Part shown: in pieces, positions 32,777 to 42,039 of the stretch | Numbering within the stretch: position 1 is the stretch's first letter | Layout: the number at the start of each line of letters is the position of its first letter | Source of the DNA: PKWO01 sp036384915 | Lineage (GTDB): Bacteria > Pseudomonadota > Gammaproteobacteria > Burkholderiales > Burkholderiaceae_D | Length of the DNA stretch: 64,000 nt | Assembly: GCA_036384915.1 (NCBI GenBank) | Contig: DASVLJ010000025.1 | Span: 219,709-283,708 of the forward strand | Direction: 5' to 3' | The notes under the pieces: generated by a model | Databases searched by the model: none | What the model saw: only the letters and a program-made list of their open reading frames with translations | Told to the model about the DNA's origin: nothing | Made by a program: the position numbers and the translations under genes

Positions 32777-34489
32777 TCAATGAACGGCCTGCAGCGTCCA
32801 GCTCACACCGTCGGGCGAGGTAACGACGGCATCGTCGCCGACTGCGACGAATTTCGCGCCGGACCAGACTACCCCGTACAGATGGTTGGCTGTCGGCGAC
32901 GTGCGCGCAGTCCAGGTGATGCCGTCGGGCGAGGTGACGATGATGCCGGCACCCACGGCGACGAATTGCTTGCCGGACCAGGTGATGCCGTACAAGTCTT
33001 GGCTTGTGACCTTGTGCTGGGTCCAGGTCTGTCCGTCCGGAGAACTGTAGAGTGCGCCGCCGAGACCGGTGGCGACGAACAGCGTGCCCGATGAAGCAAC
33101 GGCGGTGTAATTGCCCGTCAGGGAGTTGACGCTCCAGACGTTCCCGTCGCTTGAAGTGAAGAGGCCGTTGCCAATAGTGACGTATTGCGAGCTGTTCCAG
33201 GCCACGCCTGCCAGCGCCGGCAGCGCACCGGTCGCGTTTGACAGTCCGGTGTATTGCGCGGTCGCCGACCAGTTTGCGCCGTCGGTCGAGAACAGCACAT
33301 GGCCATAGTCGCCGACGCTTGAACCTGTGTTGCCGATCTGATCGCCGACGGCGACGAATTGCTGGCCGTTCCAGACGATGCCGTTCAATTCGCTATTGAC
33401 GGGGAGGCTGGCCAGCGAAGCAACCGAGATCGCATTGGTCCAGGTGATGCCGTCGGCCGAACTCATCACGCTGTCCTCGCGTGCCACGACGGCGCCAGGG
33501 CAGGCAACGCCGCCGCTGCAGATCTCGCTGCCCCCATTCACGCCCGCCGCAAGGAAGCGGTTGTTTTGCCAAATTACGCTGCGCAGATCGGAACCGGAAA
33601 GCACGGTGGCGAAGGCCGAACCGCGATTGGTCCAGGTGACGCCGTCCGGCGAAGTCTCGACGATGCCGCCCAGGCCCACGGCCACGAATTGCGTGCCCGA
33701 CCATGCCACCGAATTCAGCACCGGGTTGCCCGCCGTGGTGCTGCCGCCTCCCAGTTGCTCGACGCAGTTGAGCACGTCCGTCGTGATCTGGCTTGCGCTG
33801 GTGCTGGCACTGATGCCGGCTACGTAGACGCGTAACTCGGCAGCGGCGCTGCTGCCACTGTAGGCGCCGGCAAGGTGCTGGGCCGAAAGCTGGACCGTGA
33901 AGTTGGTTGCAAAGCTTAGGCGGTTGCCGATGGTGTGTGCATCGGTCTGGCCTTGAGCCGAGGTATTGGTGGATGCGCCGCCCATGATGGCCAGCGCTGC
34001 GGCGGCCTGGTTCAGGCTGCCCGATGAAATCGCCGTACTCCAGTAAGTCAGGCCGGCAACCGCGGGCTGCCGGCCGAACAGGTATTGATAGACGTCGGCG
34101 ACGAACTGGCTGGTACTGGTACTGCTGTAGAGTGTCTGCGCTTCCGTGCTGGCGGCAAAGCTGTCAACCAGCGCCCTGACTGCGGCATTGGTCGAATAAG
34201 CCGAGGCAAGGCCGGAAGCATCGGTCGGTGCGCCCGCAGCGAGCAGAGTGGTTTCGACGTTGAGCAGGCCGGCCGGATCGGCGGGGCGGCCGAAATACGC
34301 GAGATAGAGTTCCTGGGTGACGTTTTGGTAGCTGGCCGCCGTGGGGGCGACGGTTTTTTGCGCCGGCGTAATCACTTGCGTCTCTTGGCGGGCTTCTCTG
34401 GCGGAGATGTTTTCGTTCATCCCACCGCCGCAAGCGGCGAGCAAACTGGTACAAGACAGCGCAATCAAGCCGTTTCGGAACGTATTCAT
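32777..34489 (-). CDS. Lipoprotein with DUF4214 domain and seven propeller-like repeats
   Basis: A 570-residue protein started at the ATG at 34489 (AGGGA 8 bases upstream). The signal peptide ends in a lipobox, LIALSCTSLLAACGGG, so it is lipidated at Cys. Residues about 60-200 form a DUF4214 unit (TQELYLAYFGRPADPAGLLN and VYQYLFGRQPAVAGLTYW), common in S-layer and secreted proteins. Residues 270-570 hold seven repeats of the type VAWSGTQFVAVG...TSPDGVTWT, consistent with a seven-bladed YCF48/BNR-like propeller. Surface or secreted carbohydrate or protein binding is inferred. Confidence 0.88.
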   Translation of the reverse strand: MNTFRNGLIALSCTSLLAACGGGMNENISAREARQETQVITPAQKTVAPTAASYQNVTQELYLAYFGRPADPAGLLNVETTLLAAGAPTDASGLASAYSTNAAVRALVDSFAASTEAQTLYSSTSTSQFVADVYQYLFGRQPAVAGLTYWSTAISSGSLNQAAAALAIMGGASTNTSAQGQTDAHTIGNRLSFATNFTVQLSAQHLAGAYSGSSAAAELRVYVAGISASTSASQITTDVLNCVEQLGGGSTTAGNPVLNSVAWSGTQFVAVGLGGIVETSPDGVTWTNRGSAFATVLSGSDLRSVIWQNNRFLAAGVNGGSEICSGGVACPGAVVAREDSVMSSADGITWTNAISVASLASLPVNSELNGIVWNGQQFVAVGDQIGNTGSSVGDYGHVLFSTDGANWSATAQYTGLSNATGALPALAGVAWNSSQYVTIGNGLFTSSDGNVWSVNSLTGNYTAVASSGTLFVATGLGGALYSSPDGQTWTQHKVTSQDLYGITWSGKQFVAVGAGIIVTSPDGITWTARTSPTANHLYGVVWSGAKFVAVGDDAVVTSPDGVSWTLQAVH

Positions 34490-34669
34490 CACCATTTCCC
34501 TATTGCTCATTATGCCCGCCTTGCTGATTCGAGGGCGATGCACATCCCGGCAGGCCCCTTTCCAACGATGCGGCACAATACCGGATGCTCAAAGCATAGC
34601 AATTTGATATGGCGCTTAATGTGACGACTGTCACAGGAACATAGCAAATGATGTTAAAGAATGTAAATA

Positions 34670-35323
34670 TCAGGGATAAGGAATATAGGCCGAGGCATAA
34701 GGCGCCAATACTCGCCAATCGAGTGCCAGATAGAGGTGCCGACCGGCTTCGGTTGCCACCAGCAAACCCTCGCTTGCCCCGCGGGCGAGCGCGCGTTCGG
34801 CCAGGGCTTGCATGATCGCGCGTCCCAAGCCGCGGCGGCGGAAGTCGGCGTCGGTACCGATCTGGTCGAATACAGCATGGCGGCCCAGGATGATGAGGTT
34901 GCCGTGCGCGGCTGTCTTGCCTGCGCCGGTTTTGAGCGCAGCCTGCGTCACCGGGCCGGCTTCGGTCAGGCTTAGCGAGAGCCCTGCGGAAATAGGAGGC
35001 GCGGCTGTTTCGGCCAACGCCAGGCGCATGAAAGTCCGCTGGTCGCTCATTTTCCAATGCGGCGGCAGCACGGCAGCCAGCTCTTCGCGTTCGGCGCATA
35101 CCTTGAGCCAAGTCGCCGGTGTGCGCAGCTCATGCGCCAGTCCTGCGGCGAGTCCGGTCTTGCCGTCCGGCAGGACGTAGCGCGTCAGCTGATCGGGCTG
35201 GTTCACATCGACGCGCCACGCGCCGTCTGACAATGCTACAGGCGCCGGCAAGCCGCGCACCAAGGCCCAACCGCGTATCCAGATGGCGAGTAGCGAAGCG
35301 ATGTCGGCTTGGGCTGATTTCAT
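34670..35323 (-). CDS. GNAT-family N-acetyltransferase
   Basis: A 217-residue protein from the ATG at 35323 (MKSAQADIASLLAIW); the frame remains open 85 codons upstream without GNAT likeness. The acetyl-CoA motif is DQIGTDADFRRRGLGRAIMQALAERALARGASEGLLVATEAGRHLYLALDW near the C-terminus. The N-terminal 120 residues form the substrate half. Substrate unknown. Confidence 0.85.
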   Translation of the reverse strand: MKSAQADIASLLAIWIRGWALVRGLPAPVALSDGAWRVDVNQPDQLTRYVLPDGKTGLAAGLAHELRTPATWLKVCAEREELAAVLPPHWKMSDQRTFMRLALAETAAPPISAGLSLSLTEAGPVTQAALKTGAGKTAAHGNLIILGRHAVFDQIGTDADFRRRGLGRAIMQALAERALARGASEGLLVATEAGRHLYLALDWRVLAPYASAYIPYP

Positions 35324-35593
35324 AATGGGCTCCAGTGTTGCACGGAAACCGCCTGCAGGTGTTGCGGCAGCCTCTTCCCAACGAAGCGGATCATGTTCGA
35401 GGTCGTGCTCGATGCCGTTTGCCGCGCTTCGGTGATGGCGTGCGCCACGCGCCGCCGAAGAGCAGGTTACCGGCACCGTCGGCACGACCCAGGGAGCGAA
35501 GTGCGGCCAGCCCATGGTCACGGAAGCTCCGCGATGAATCAGCCGCTGCGCGCCCCAGTGTGCCCCAGGCCGGGGCACATTCGCGGAAGAATC
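35324..35593. other. Intergenic region without supported gene
   Basis: 270 GC-rich bases. The minus-strand frame of the GNAT gene stays open through most of it but its translation (rich in Arg, His, Ala) does not look like protein. A decayed gene is possible; nothing can be assigned. Confidence 0.4.
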
Positions 35594-36256
35594 CTATGCT
35601 TTTTGATTCAGCAGGCTGAAGCCATGCGTCCAGTGCTGGTTCTTGAAGCCGTAGGTAATCCAGACCAGCGCGAACGGCTCAAGCAGGCGGCTGGCCTTGA
35701 TGTCGCCGAGATCGATTGCGGGGCGCCAGCCGAAGCTTTGCAGGATGGCGTCTACCTCCGCCTTGGCGCCTGCGTCATTGCCAGCGATGATCATGTCCGG
35801 CGTACCGTCGGGCAGTTTGGGGTGCACCATGTGGGCCGCCGTGATGATGTTGAACGCCTTGACCACGCGCGCGTCGGGCAGGGCGCGCTGCACGATTTCG
35901 CCGGCTGAATCCGTATGGCCTACCGCGAGTTGCGGCGCGCCGCTGGAAAAGTCGAGCGGATTGGTCGCATCGATCACCAGCTTACCCGTCAGGTTGTGCG
36001 CGCCCGCCATTTCCAGGCCGGCGCGCAAACCGTCCCATGGCAGGGCGATGAAGGCGAGGTCGCCCGCCTTGGCCGCTTCGGCGAAACCGGCTGCGGTCGC
36101 TCCCGGCACGGCAGCCAGGGCTTCCTTGGTTTTTGCACCCGCTATGTCCCGGGTGCCGAAAATGACGCGATATCCCTGTTCCGCAAAGCCCTTGGCCACT
36201 GCCACACCGACCACGCCGTTGCCGAGGATTGCCACCGTCTTTTGCTTGCTGTTCAT
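35594..36256 (-). CDS. NADPH-dependent F420 reductase-like oxidoreductase
   Basis: A 220-residue protein with an N-terminal Rossmann motif VAILGNGVVGVAVAKGFAEQGYRVIFGTRD. It has VIDATNPLDFSSGAPQLAVGHTDSAGEIVQRALPDARVVKAFNI and then WRPAIDLGDIKASRLLEPFALVWI, the pattern of the NADP oxidoreductase, coenzyme F420-dependent family. In non-F420 organisms these enzymes act on NADP with unknown partners. It is divergent from a LysR gene, which probably controls it. Confidence 0.9.
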   Translation of the reverse strand: MNSKQKTVAILGNGVVGVAVAKGFAEQGYRVIFGTRDIAGAKTKEALAAVPGATAAGFAEAAKAGDLAFIALPWDGLRAGLEMAGAHNLTGKLVIDATNPLDFSSGAPQLAVGHTDSAGEIVQRALPDARVVKAFNIITAAHMVHPKLPDGTPDMIIAGNDAGAKAEVDAILQSFGWRPAIDLGDIKASRLLEPFALVWITYGFKNQHWTHGFSLLNQKA

Positions 36257-36318
36257 GATTCCTACTCCTTGTTGGTTGGGGTAGGGGCATTGTGGTACAG
36301 GCGATTAAAGAAGATAAG

Positions 36319-36350
36319 TTATGTATAATTAATTACACTAATAACCTTTG
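36319..36350. promoter_or_regulatory. Divergent reductase/LysR control region
   Basis: An AT-rich island with arms GTTAT...ATAAC around a central TAATTAATTA. Such AT-rich dyads between a LysR gene and its divergent target are typical LTTR binding sites. The assignment is by position. Confidence 0.5.
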
Positions 36351-36368
36351 GTTGGTAATTACGGCTTA

Positions 36369-37328
36369 ATGATGGAATCGGCCAATCGCATCCCTTCCAT
36401 TTTGTCCTTCGTCCAGGCAGCTGAGCGCGGCAGTTTTGCCGCAGCGGCACGCGTGATGGGGATTTCGGCCGCGGCGGTGTCGAAGAACGTGGCCGGGTTG
36501 GAGCAGGCGCTGGGCGTGCGCTTGATGAACCGCACTACGCGCTCCTTGCAGTTGACGGGGGAGGGCAGGGCCTTCCTCGAGCATGCGCGCGTTGCCATCG
36601 ATGCGCTCGAACAAGCCGTCGATACCGTTGCGGCGCAGCGCGCCGAGCCTGTCGGGCGGGTACGCATGACGACTTCCAGCGGCCTCGGCAATGCCTTCCT
36701 GCTGCCGCTTCTGCCAGAATTGACGGAGCGTTACCCGTCGCTGTCTTTCGAACTCGATTTCGAAGACCGGCGCGTCGACCTGATCAAGGAAGGCTACGAC
36801 CTTGCCATGCGCGGCGGCATCTTCCGCGATTCCAGCCTGGTGTCGCGCCGTATCTGCGGCATCTATACCTTGCTGGTTGCATCGCCGGAATACTTGATGC
36901 GCCACGGCGTGCCGCGCACGCGGACAGATCTTGCGCGGCATCGGAGCATCGCCATGCGGTTTTTGAACGGGCGGCATGATGCATGGGCCTTCAAGGAAAG
37001 CGACGGCAGGCCATCCGGCACCACGCCGCTCAATCCCGTATTGACGGTCTCGGCGCCCGAGGCGGTCGTGGATGCCGCATTGCGCGGCATCGGCATCGGA
37101 CAAGTGGGCGTGCTGCACGTCCGGCATCATCTGCGCAGCGGGCGCCTGAAAGTCTTGCTGGCGGACGAGCACGTCAGTGGCGAGCACGAGATGGCCTTGC
37201 AATACCCGCACCGTGCGCTGATTGCGCCACGCGTGCGCGTGACGGTTGAATTTCTGCTGGAAAAGCTGTCGGCGATCGAGGATTTGCAAATGACGCCTGC
37301 CGCACTGCGACAGTTTGCTGCGGCCTAA
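36369..37328 (+). CDS. LysR-family transcriptional regulator
   Basis: A 319-residue protein from tandem ATGs at 36369/36372. The N-terminal winged helix is ILSFVQAAERGSFAAAARVMGISAAAVSKNVAGLEQALGVRLMNRTTRSLQLT, followed by the linker helix and a periplasmic-binding-protein-like effector domain (LLPLLPELTERYPSLSFELDFEDRRVDLIKEGYDLAMRGG, with the AmR/R pattern of the CrgA/DsdC-like group). It is divergent from the F420-type reductase. The end overlaps the convergent SPW gene by 4 bases. Confidence 0.94.
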   Translation: MMESANRIPSILSFVQAAERGSFAAAARVMGISAAAVSKNVAGLEQALGVRLMNRTTRSLQLTGEGRAFLEHARVAIDALEQAVDTVAAQRAEPVGRVRMTTSSGLGNAFLLPLLPELTERYPSLSFELDFEDRRVDLIKEGYDLAMRGGIFRDSSLVSRRICGIYTLLVASPEYLMRHGVPRTRTDLARHRSIAMRFLNGRHDAWAFKESDGRPSGTTPLNPVLTVSAPEAVVDAALRGIGIGQVGVLHVRHHLRSGRLKVLLADEHVSGEHEMALQYPHRALIAPRVRVTVEFLLEKLSAIEDLQMTPAALRQFAAA

Positions 37329-37678
37329 CTCTTCTGTTTTCTGCGCTCGCTCGCTGCCGAGCGAACCATGCCCAGGGTCGACAGTACCACGATGGCCGCG
37401 CCGATCGCGATCATGTCGACCGATGCCGAAACCAGCCAGGAAAAACCCAGGGCGTACGGCGAAAAGATCAACCATATCCCAAGGATAAGGTTGACAAACT
37501 CCTGCCCCTCATCGACCTGCCTTCCCGCGATCATGAGATTGTAAGCGACCAGCAGGGCGCCCACGCCGCAGGCATTGCCGCTGGCGTAATGGTCGAGCGC
37601 GAATTCAAGCTGATGAGGCGAAACGATCAGCCAGAAGCCGGCCGCGACGATGCACCAATCCTGCCATCGATTGCGCAT
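37325..37678 (-). CDS. SPW-repeat small membrane protein
   Basis: A 117-residue protein from the ATG at 37678, with GGAGG upstream. Two SPW-type units, FWLIVSPHQLEFAL and IWLIFSPYALGFSW, lie in hydrophobic segments; four transmembrane helices are likely, including SASVDMIAIGAAIVVLSTLGM. Family members are small integral membrane proteins of unknown function. Confidence 0.88.
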   Translation of the reverse strand: MRNRWQDWCIVAAGFWLIVSPHQLEFALDHYASGNACGVGALLVAYNLMIAGRQVDEGQEFVNLILGIWLIFSPYALGFSWLVSASVDMIAIGAAIVVLSTLGMVRSAASERRKQKS

Positions 37679-38104
37679 GAAGCTGCCCCTCCAGTAAGAC
37701 GATGGATCCCGTCGTGGCCTCAGTGAGCAAATGACAATGCATGCACTGTTCTGCCATGGTTTCAGCTTAGCGCTGATTCCGCCCGCGCTTTGCAATATGA
37801 ACAAAATTTAATCTCGTCAATTCCATTGGCCGAGTCGGATGTGGGGGCGGTTCTTGCCTGTTCAAGTATGTATTTTTTCATTCGCGTTTTATTTCCTCGC
37901 ATTCAAGTTAAAAGGTGTATCGAAACGTAAATAATTGAACCTTCAACATCTGAGCATGTCTGTCAGCGGCTGTCTGCGGATTCGTATCGACTCTCGCTTT
38001 CGTGTCCGCAGTCGTGTAGTGATGTAGTGAAGTCCCGGCGTTCAAAAAGAGCAGGCATTTCGCTCTTTGCCGGAAATGCATTTGAATAAATTTAGGAATA
38101 AGCA
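37679..38104 (+). promoter_or_regulatory. Upstream region of the porin gene
   Basis: 426 bases, AT-rich from 37795 on, between the SPW gene and the porin. It should hold the porin promoter and a long 5' leader (a ribosome binding site AGGAAT lies at 38093-38098), as expected for a strongly regulated outer-membrane protein. I could not fix a single -35/-10 pair with confidence. Confidence 0.45.
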
Positions 38105-39217
38105 ATGAATAAGTCACTTCTCGCACTCGCTGTATTGGCAACATGCTCCTCCGTCGCGATGGCGCAGCAAACGAATGTCACGCTGTATGGCGACATCGAT
38201 GCCGCCGTTCGTTCCACCACCAATGCAAGCGCTACGGGAGGCCGTCAGACCAGCCTCGGCAACGGCATTTTCGAAAATTCTTTCATCGGCTTCAAGGGTA
38301 TGGAGGATCTGGGGAACGGCAATTCCGCATTGTTCGATCTCGAAGCCGGACTCAATATCGGCAACGGTCAATCGAGCAACCAGGGCCAGCTCTTCGGCAA
38401 CCAGGCATGGGTAGGCTTGCGCAATAACTCCTTGGGCGAACTCGACCTCGGTCGTCAATACGGACTGGCCTACCAGGTACTGGGCACCTATGCGCCGCTC
38501 GGCCGCGGCAACTATGCCGAGCAGGGCGCCGCGCCGGAATTGGACTGGCAATCGGGCCTGTATGGCGCGCGCTTCGACAACACCATCGAATACAGCAACA
38601 ACTTCGGACCGCTGAAGGGGCAACTGCAGTATTCGAGCGGCGGCGTCGCCGGCGCCACCAGCATCGGTTCGACCACCGCTGCCGCCTTGACCTACGCCCA
38701 GGGGCCGCTTTCGATCGGCGGCGTGTATCAACAATCGAAGGATGCCAATTCCAACCTGCTCAAGCTCTGGGGCGTTGGTGGCTCCTACGGCATCGGCCCG
38801 GTGACGGCTTTCCTGTCGTATTTCGATGCGAAACGTGACCCCGGCTTCGCCGCCGCGGCCAACCTGTCCGGCGGTCCGCTGGCCAATACGGTTTTGATCC
38901 CGAACACGAATTCGCTGCTGCAGCGCGACGACCAGGTATGGACTACGGGCGCCGTGTGGCAAGCCACGCCGAACTCGTCTTACACGTTGGGGTTCATGCA
39001 TGACGGCGTGAAGGACGGGAATGACCTCGGCAACAACGGCCGCGTCAACACCGTCTATGCGGTGGCCGACTACAGCCTGTCCAAGCGAACCGATCTGTAT
39101 GCCGAAATCGACCACACCAAGCTCGGCGGTTCGGAAAGCACCAGCGAAGACGTGCTTGCTATCCCGGGCGCCAACCAGCGCACCGGCATCGCCGCCGGCA
39201 TGCGCGTCAGGTTCTAA
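38105..39217 (+). CDS. Gram-negative trimeric porin (Burkholderia type)
   Basis: A 370-residue protein with a Sec signal (SLLALAVLATCSSVAMAQ). It starts QTNVTLYGDIDAAVRS, has the strand-2 motif FENSFIGFKGMEDLGNGNSALFDLEAGLN, the loop-3 region LGRQYGLAYQVLG and ends GMRVRF with terminal Phe. These are marks of the OmpC-like general porin of betaproteobacteria; it lets small hydrophilic solutes across the outer membrane. Length is normal. Confidence 0.95.
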   Translation: MNKSLLALAVLATCSSVAMAQQTNVTLYGDIDAAVRSTTNASATGGRQTSLGNGIFENSFIGFKGMEDLGNGNSALFDLEAGLNIGNGQSSNQGQLFGNQAWVGLRNNSLGELDLGRQYGLAYQVLGTYAPLGRGNYAEQGAAPELDWQSGLYGARFDNTIEYSNNFGPLKGQLQYSSGGVAGATSIGSTTAAALTYAQGPLSIGGVYQQSKDANSNLLKLWGVGGSYGIGPVTAFLSYFDAKRDPGFAAAANLSGGPLANTVLIPNTNSLLQRDDQVWTTGAVWQATPNSSYTLGFMHDGVKDGNDLGNNGRVNTVYAVADYSLSKRTDLYAEIDHTKLGGSESTSEDVLAIPGANQRTGIAAGMRVRF

Positions 39218-39302
39218 GTCGTTCCCCCGATGGCCGCCGCGCGTTCTCTGGAAGTTTCCCCGGCATCCTTGCGCGGCGCTCTTTTTTAGATTTCCGGTTC
39301 GA

Positions 39303-39911
39303 TCAAGGCCGCAGCACGTCGATCTGACCGTTTGCATTCACCGCAACCAATGCGACCTGGGCACACCAGTCCACAAGCATGATGCCGAAGGCGGCATGCA
39401 GTTTGGTGAAGGCATCGGTCAACTTGGTGCTGTCGGCCATATATCCCAGTGTGGCACCGAGCGTGGCGATGCCACGCTCGTCCGCATGGCCGTACAGGCT
39501 GACATTCCCCTCCAGCTTGAAGCAAAAGCCGTTTCTGACCTTGCCTGATACTTTTTGCGAGGAATAGATCAGCGGCGCGCGTCCGGCCGGCAAGCCGAGC
39601 ACCGCTTCCAATTCGGCGACTGCGGATGCGCCGGCGATCACCGGCGTGCGCGCTATCCTGCGCACATAGATCTGGCGCCAGCCGGCGTCGCTACGGTTCG
39701 CCCGCTCAAAGCCGCTGTATTCGGCCAGCATGTGGCGGATGCCGTCCAGCCGGTCGCCGGCAAAGAATTCGATCTGGCTCCACATGTCTTCTTCGATGAA
39801 CATGTCGGCGCCGCTCGGCTCTTCCATTGGCGCTTCGAGCGGCGGCAAGTCGTCCGAGATGGTGGGCAGGCTGTACTGGATGGTTTGCGGGCTGGCTTGA
39901 TCGGCGGGCAT
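39303..39911 (-). CDS. Hypothetical protein
   Basis: A 202-residue cytoplasmic protein with no signal peptide. The first 40 residues are acidic and Pro-rich; then IEFFAGDRLDGIRHMLAEYSGFER, RQIYVRRIARTPVIAGASAVAELEAVLGLPAGRAPLIYSS and VSLYGHADERGIATLGATLGY. An alpha/beta domain of about 150 residues is likely, but I do not recognise it. It is downstream of the flavin reductase gene in the same direction, 48 bases apart. Confidence 0.68.
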   Translation of the reverse strand: MPADQASPQTIQYSLPTISDDLPPLEAPMEEPSGADMFIEEDMWSQIEFFAGDRLDGIRHMLAEYSGFERANRSDAGWRQIYVRRIARTPVIAGASAVAELEAVLGLPAGRAPLIYSSQKVSGKVRNGFCFKLEGNVSLYGHADERGIATLGATLGYMADSTKLTDAFTKLHAAFGIMLVDWCAQVALVAVNANGQIDVLRP

Positions 39912-39959
39912 GGAAGTCTCAGTGGATTGGGCGCGGCATTGTATCAGGATGCGCTGCTC

Positions 39960-40592
39960 TCATCCTTCCTGCTCTGGACTGCTTTTCAGCCATTGCTCAT
40001 AGCTGATGCGTGGCGCATCGAACCGGTCTGTCGTACGGCAATACACAGAAGGCGAGCCGAGCCGGCCCAGCGGGGCGAAGTTGTTGATATGCAGGCGCGG
40101 CCCGACGAGCTGGTCCGCAACGTGAAACATCACGACCCGGCCGATGACGAGCGTATTGGCGCCGAGCGCCAGCGTATCGTGCAGCTTGCATTCGAGGCTG
40201 ACCTGGGCGCTTGCCACGCGCGGCACCTTCACGTGGACCGAGGGCGCGGCTTCAAGGCCGGCGGCGTCGAGTTCGCTCTGGTCTGGGGGAAAATCGGCAG
40301 CGGAGATATTCATCGCCTCGAACAGGTCTTCCGTGACGAGATTGATGACGAATTCGCCGTTCGCGCGGATATTGACCAGGGTATCCTTGGGGCCGCCGAC
40401 ATCGTTGGGGCCGATGCTGACCACGATATAGACCGGGTCCGAGCCGACGGCATTGAAGAAACTGAAGGGTGCGAGATTGACCTTGCCCGCGGCGTTTTGC
40501 GTCGTGATCCAGGCGATCGGGCGGGGCACGACGAGGTTGGTCAAGAGCTTGTAATTATTGGCGACGGATTGCTGGGCGGGATCGATTTGCAT
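39960..40592 (-). CDS. Flavin reductase family protein
   Basis: A 210-residue protein from the ATG at 40592 (MQIDPAQQSVANNYKLL); the frame remains open far upstream as an artefact of the antisense of metX. Signature NYKLLTNLVVPRPIAWITTQNAAGKVNLAPFSFFNAVGSDPVYIVVSIG binds FMN, followed by KDTLVNIRANGEFVINLV and LECKLHDTLALGANTLVIGRVVMFHV. These flavin-binding split-barrel proteins reduce FMN or FAD with NAD(P)H. It is divergent from the MetX-like gene. Confidence 0.92.
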   Translation of the reverse strand: MQIDPAQQSVANNYKLLTNLVVPRPIAWITTQNAAGKVNLAPFSFFNAVGSDPVYIVVSIGPNDVGGPKDTLVNIRANGEFVINLVTEDLFEAMNISAADFPPDQSELDAAGLEAAPSVHVKVPRVASAQVSLECKLHDTLALGANTLVIGRVVMFHVADQLVGPRLHINNFAPLGRLGSPSVYCRTTDRFDAPRISYEQWLKSSPEQEG

Positions 40593-40748
40593 ATGAGCGG
40601 CTCTCGGGATGGAAAGTACAAATACAAGGAACGTGATCATTTTAGCTGCGTTCATGCGGCGGGGCAGGCGCGCAGCATGCGAATACGGCACAATAGCCCG
40701 CAAGATAGGCGGCGGTATTGTATCGCTGCCGTGGATCATGGAGACCGC

Positions 40749-41849
40749 ATGCCCACCTTGCTCACCGAGAAAAAAGTCTTTCAACTGCCCAGTTTCACCA
40801 CCGTAGGCGGGCGCACCATACGCGAGGTCAAAATTGGCTATGAAACCTTCGGCAAGCTCAATGCAGCAGGCGACAATGCCATCCTGGTGTGCCACTACTT
40901 CTCGGGCAGTTCGCATTGCGCCGGAAAGTACCGCGAAGACGATGCAGCGCCGGGATACTGGGACGCCATCATCGGACCGGGCAAGCCGATAGACACGGAC
41001 CGTTTTTTCGTTGTCAGTGCGGATACCTTGTCCAACCTCGGCGCGAAAGACCCGATGGTAACCACGACCGGCCCGGCCTCGATCGACCCCGACAGCGGCA
41101 AGCCTTACGGCTCGAATTTCCCGCTGTTGACGATACGCGACTTCGTCCGCACCCAAAAAGCCTTGCTCGACGAGCTCGGCGTCAAGCGTTTGCATTGTGT
41201 TGCCGGCCCTTCCATGGGCGCCATGCAGACCATGGAGTGGGGCGCGCAATACCCGGACATGGTGCAAAGGCTGCTGCCCGTGATCGGCCCGGGTTTGCGT
41301 GCCGAACCCTTCCTCATCGCACAGATCGATACCTGGGCGGCGCCCATCCTGCTTGACCCGAACTGGCGCGGCGGCGATTACTTCGGGGGGCCGGAACCCG
41401 TGGACGGCTTGCGTGAATCTTTGAAGATCGTCACGGTCAACGCGCGTGCTCCGGGCTGGGCCGCCACCTATGAGCGTGCCTGGCACGATGCCGATCCGCT
41501 GGCGGACAGGGAGAACTGTTATCGCATCGAGTCTGCCCTCGACGAGATCGCGGTCGACCGCAGCCGCTTCGCCGAGGCTGCGCATCTGGTGCACCTGGTA
41601 CGCACCTGCCGCAATTTCGACGTCAGCGAACGCGGCGGCACGGTCGCGGCGATCAAGGCAACTACGCTGTTCATCTCGGTGAAGAGCGAAATTCTCATGT
41701 TCCCCGCTTATACGCGCTGCGCCGTGGAAGTACTGCGGGCGCAGGGCACGCAAGCGGAACTATTGGAACTCGATACGCCGGGCGGCCATCTCGACGGCAT
41801 CTTCGAAATCGCCGTGGCGGCCGAGGCGATCAGGAAATTTCTCGATTGA
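40749..41849 (+). CDS. MetX-like alpha/beta-hydrolase (putative acyltransferase or esterase)
   Basis: A 366-residue protein from the ATG at 40749. It has the MetX plan: YETFGKLNAAGDNAILVCHYFSGSSHCAGKY, nucleophile Ser155 in AGPSMGAMQTMEWGAQYP, Asp in FISVKSEILMFP and His in TPGGHLDGIF. The segment equivalent to the GCxGTTGP loop of true homoserine O-acetyltransferases reads GAKDPMVTTTGP, and GGSLGG is replaced by GPSMGA. It therefore fits the MetX-like putative esterase group better than genuine MetX. Confidence 0.85.
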   Translation: MPTLLTEKKVFQLPSFTTVGGRTIREVKIGYETFGKLNAAGDNAILVCHYFSGSSHCAGKYREDDAAPGYWDAIIGPGKPIDTDRFFVVSADTLSNLGAKDPMVTTTGPASIDPDSGKPYGSNFPLLTIRDFVRTQKALLDELGVKRLHCVAGPSMGAMQTMEWGAQYPDMVQRLLPVIGPGLRAEPFLIAQIDTWAAPILLDPNWRGGDYFGGPEPVDGLRESLKIVTVNARAPGWAATYERAWHDADPLADRENCYRIESALDEIAVDRSRFAEAAHLVHLVRTCRNFDVSERGGTVAAIKATTLFISVKSEILMFPAYTRCAVEVLRAQGTQAELLELDTPGGHLDGIFEIAVAAEAIRKFLD

Positions 41850-41928
41850 AGTAAAAAAGGCCTTGATTGCGCATGTTGCAAATTATCCTCTATTTGGAAA
41901 ATAATTTGCAATAGGTGCAAATAAGTGC

Positions 41929-41957
41929 TTGCAAAAGCCCAAGCGCCATGCCACAAT
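41929..41957 (+). promoter_or_regulatory. Candidate promoter of the structured leader / tRNA array
   Basis: TTGCAA at 41929-41934 and CACAAT at 41952-41957, spacing 17. A moderately good sigma-70 match. Confidence 0.45.
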
Positions 41958-42039
41958 GGCGTCACTGTTTCAAACAATGTTTCAATCAACCGGCAAATCG
42001 CGATATGCGTACCAAGATAATCAACCCGATAGCCAAGCC

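Noticed and set aside
39555..40748. Long plus-strand open frame in front of the MetX-like gene, giving an apparent 764-residue protein
   Set aside because: It is antisense to the hypothetical and flavin reductase genes, its translation is Arg/His/Ala-rich, and the MetX family begins at 40749.
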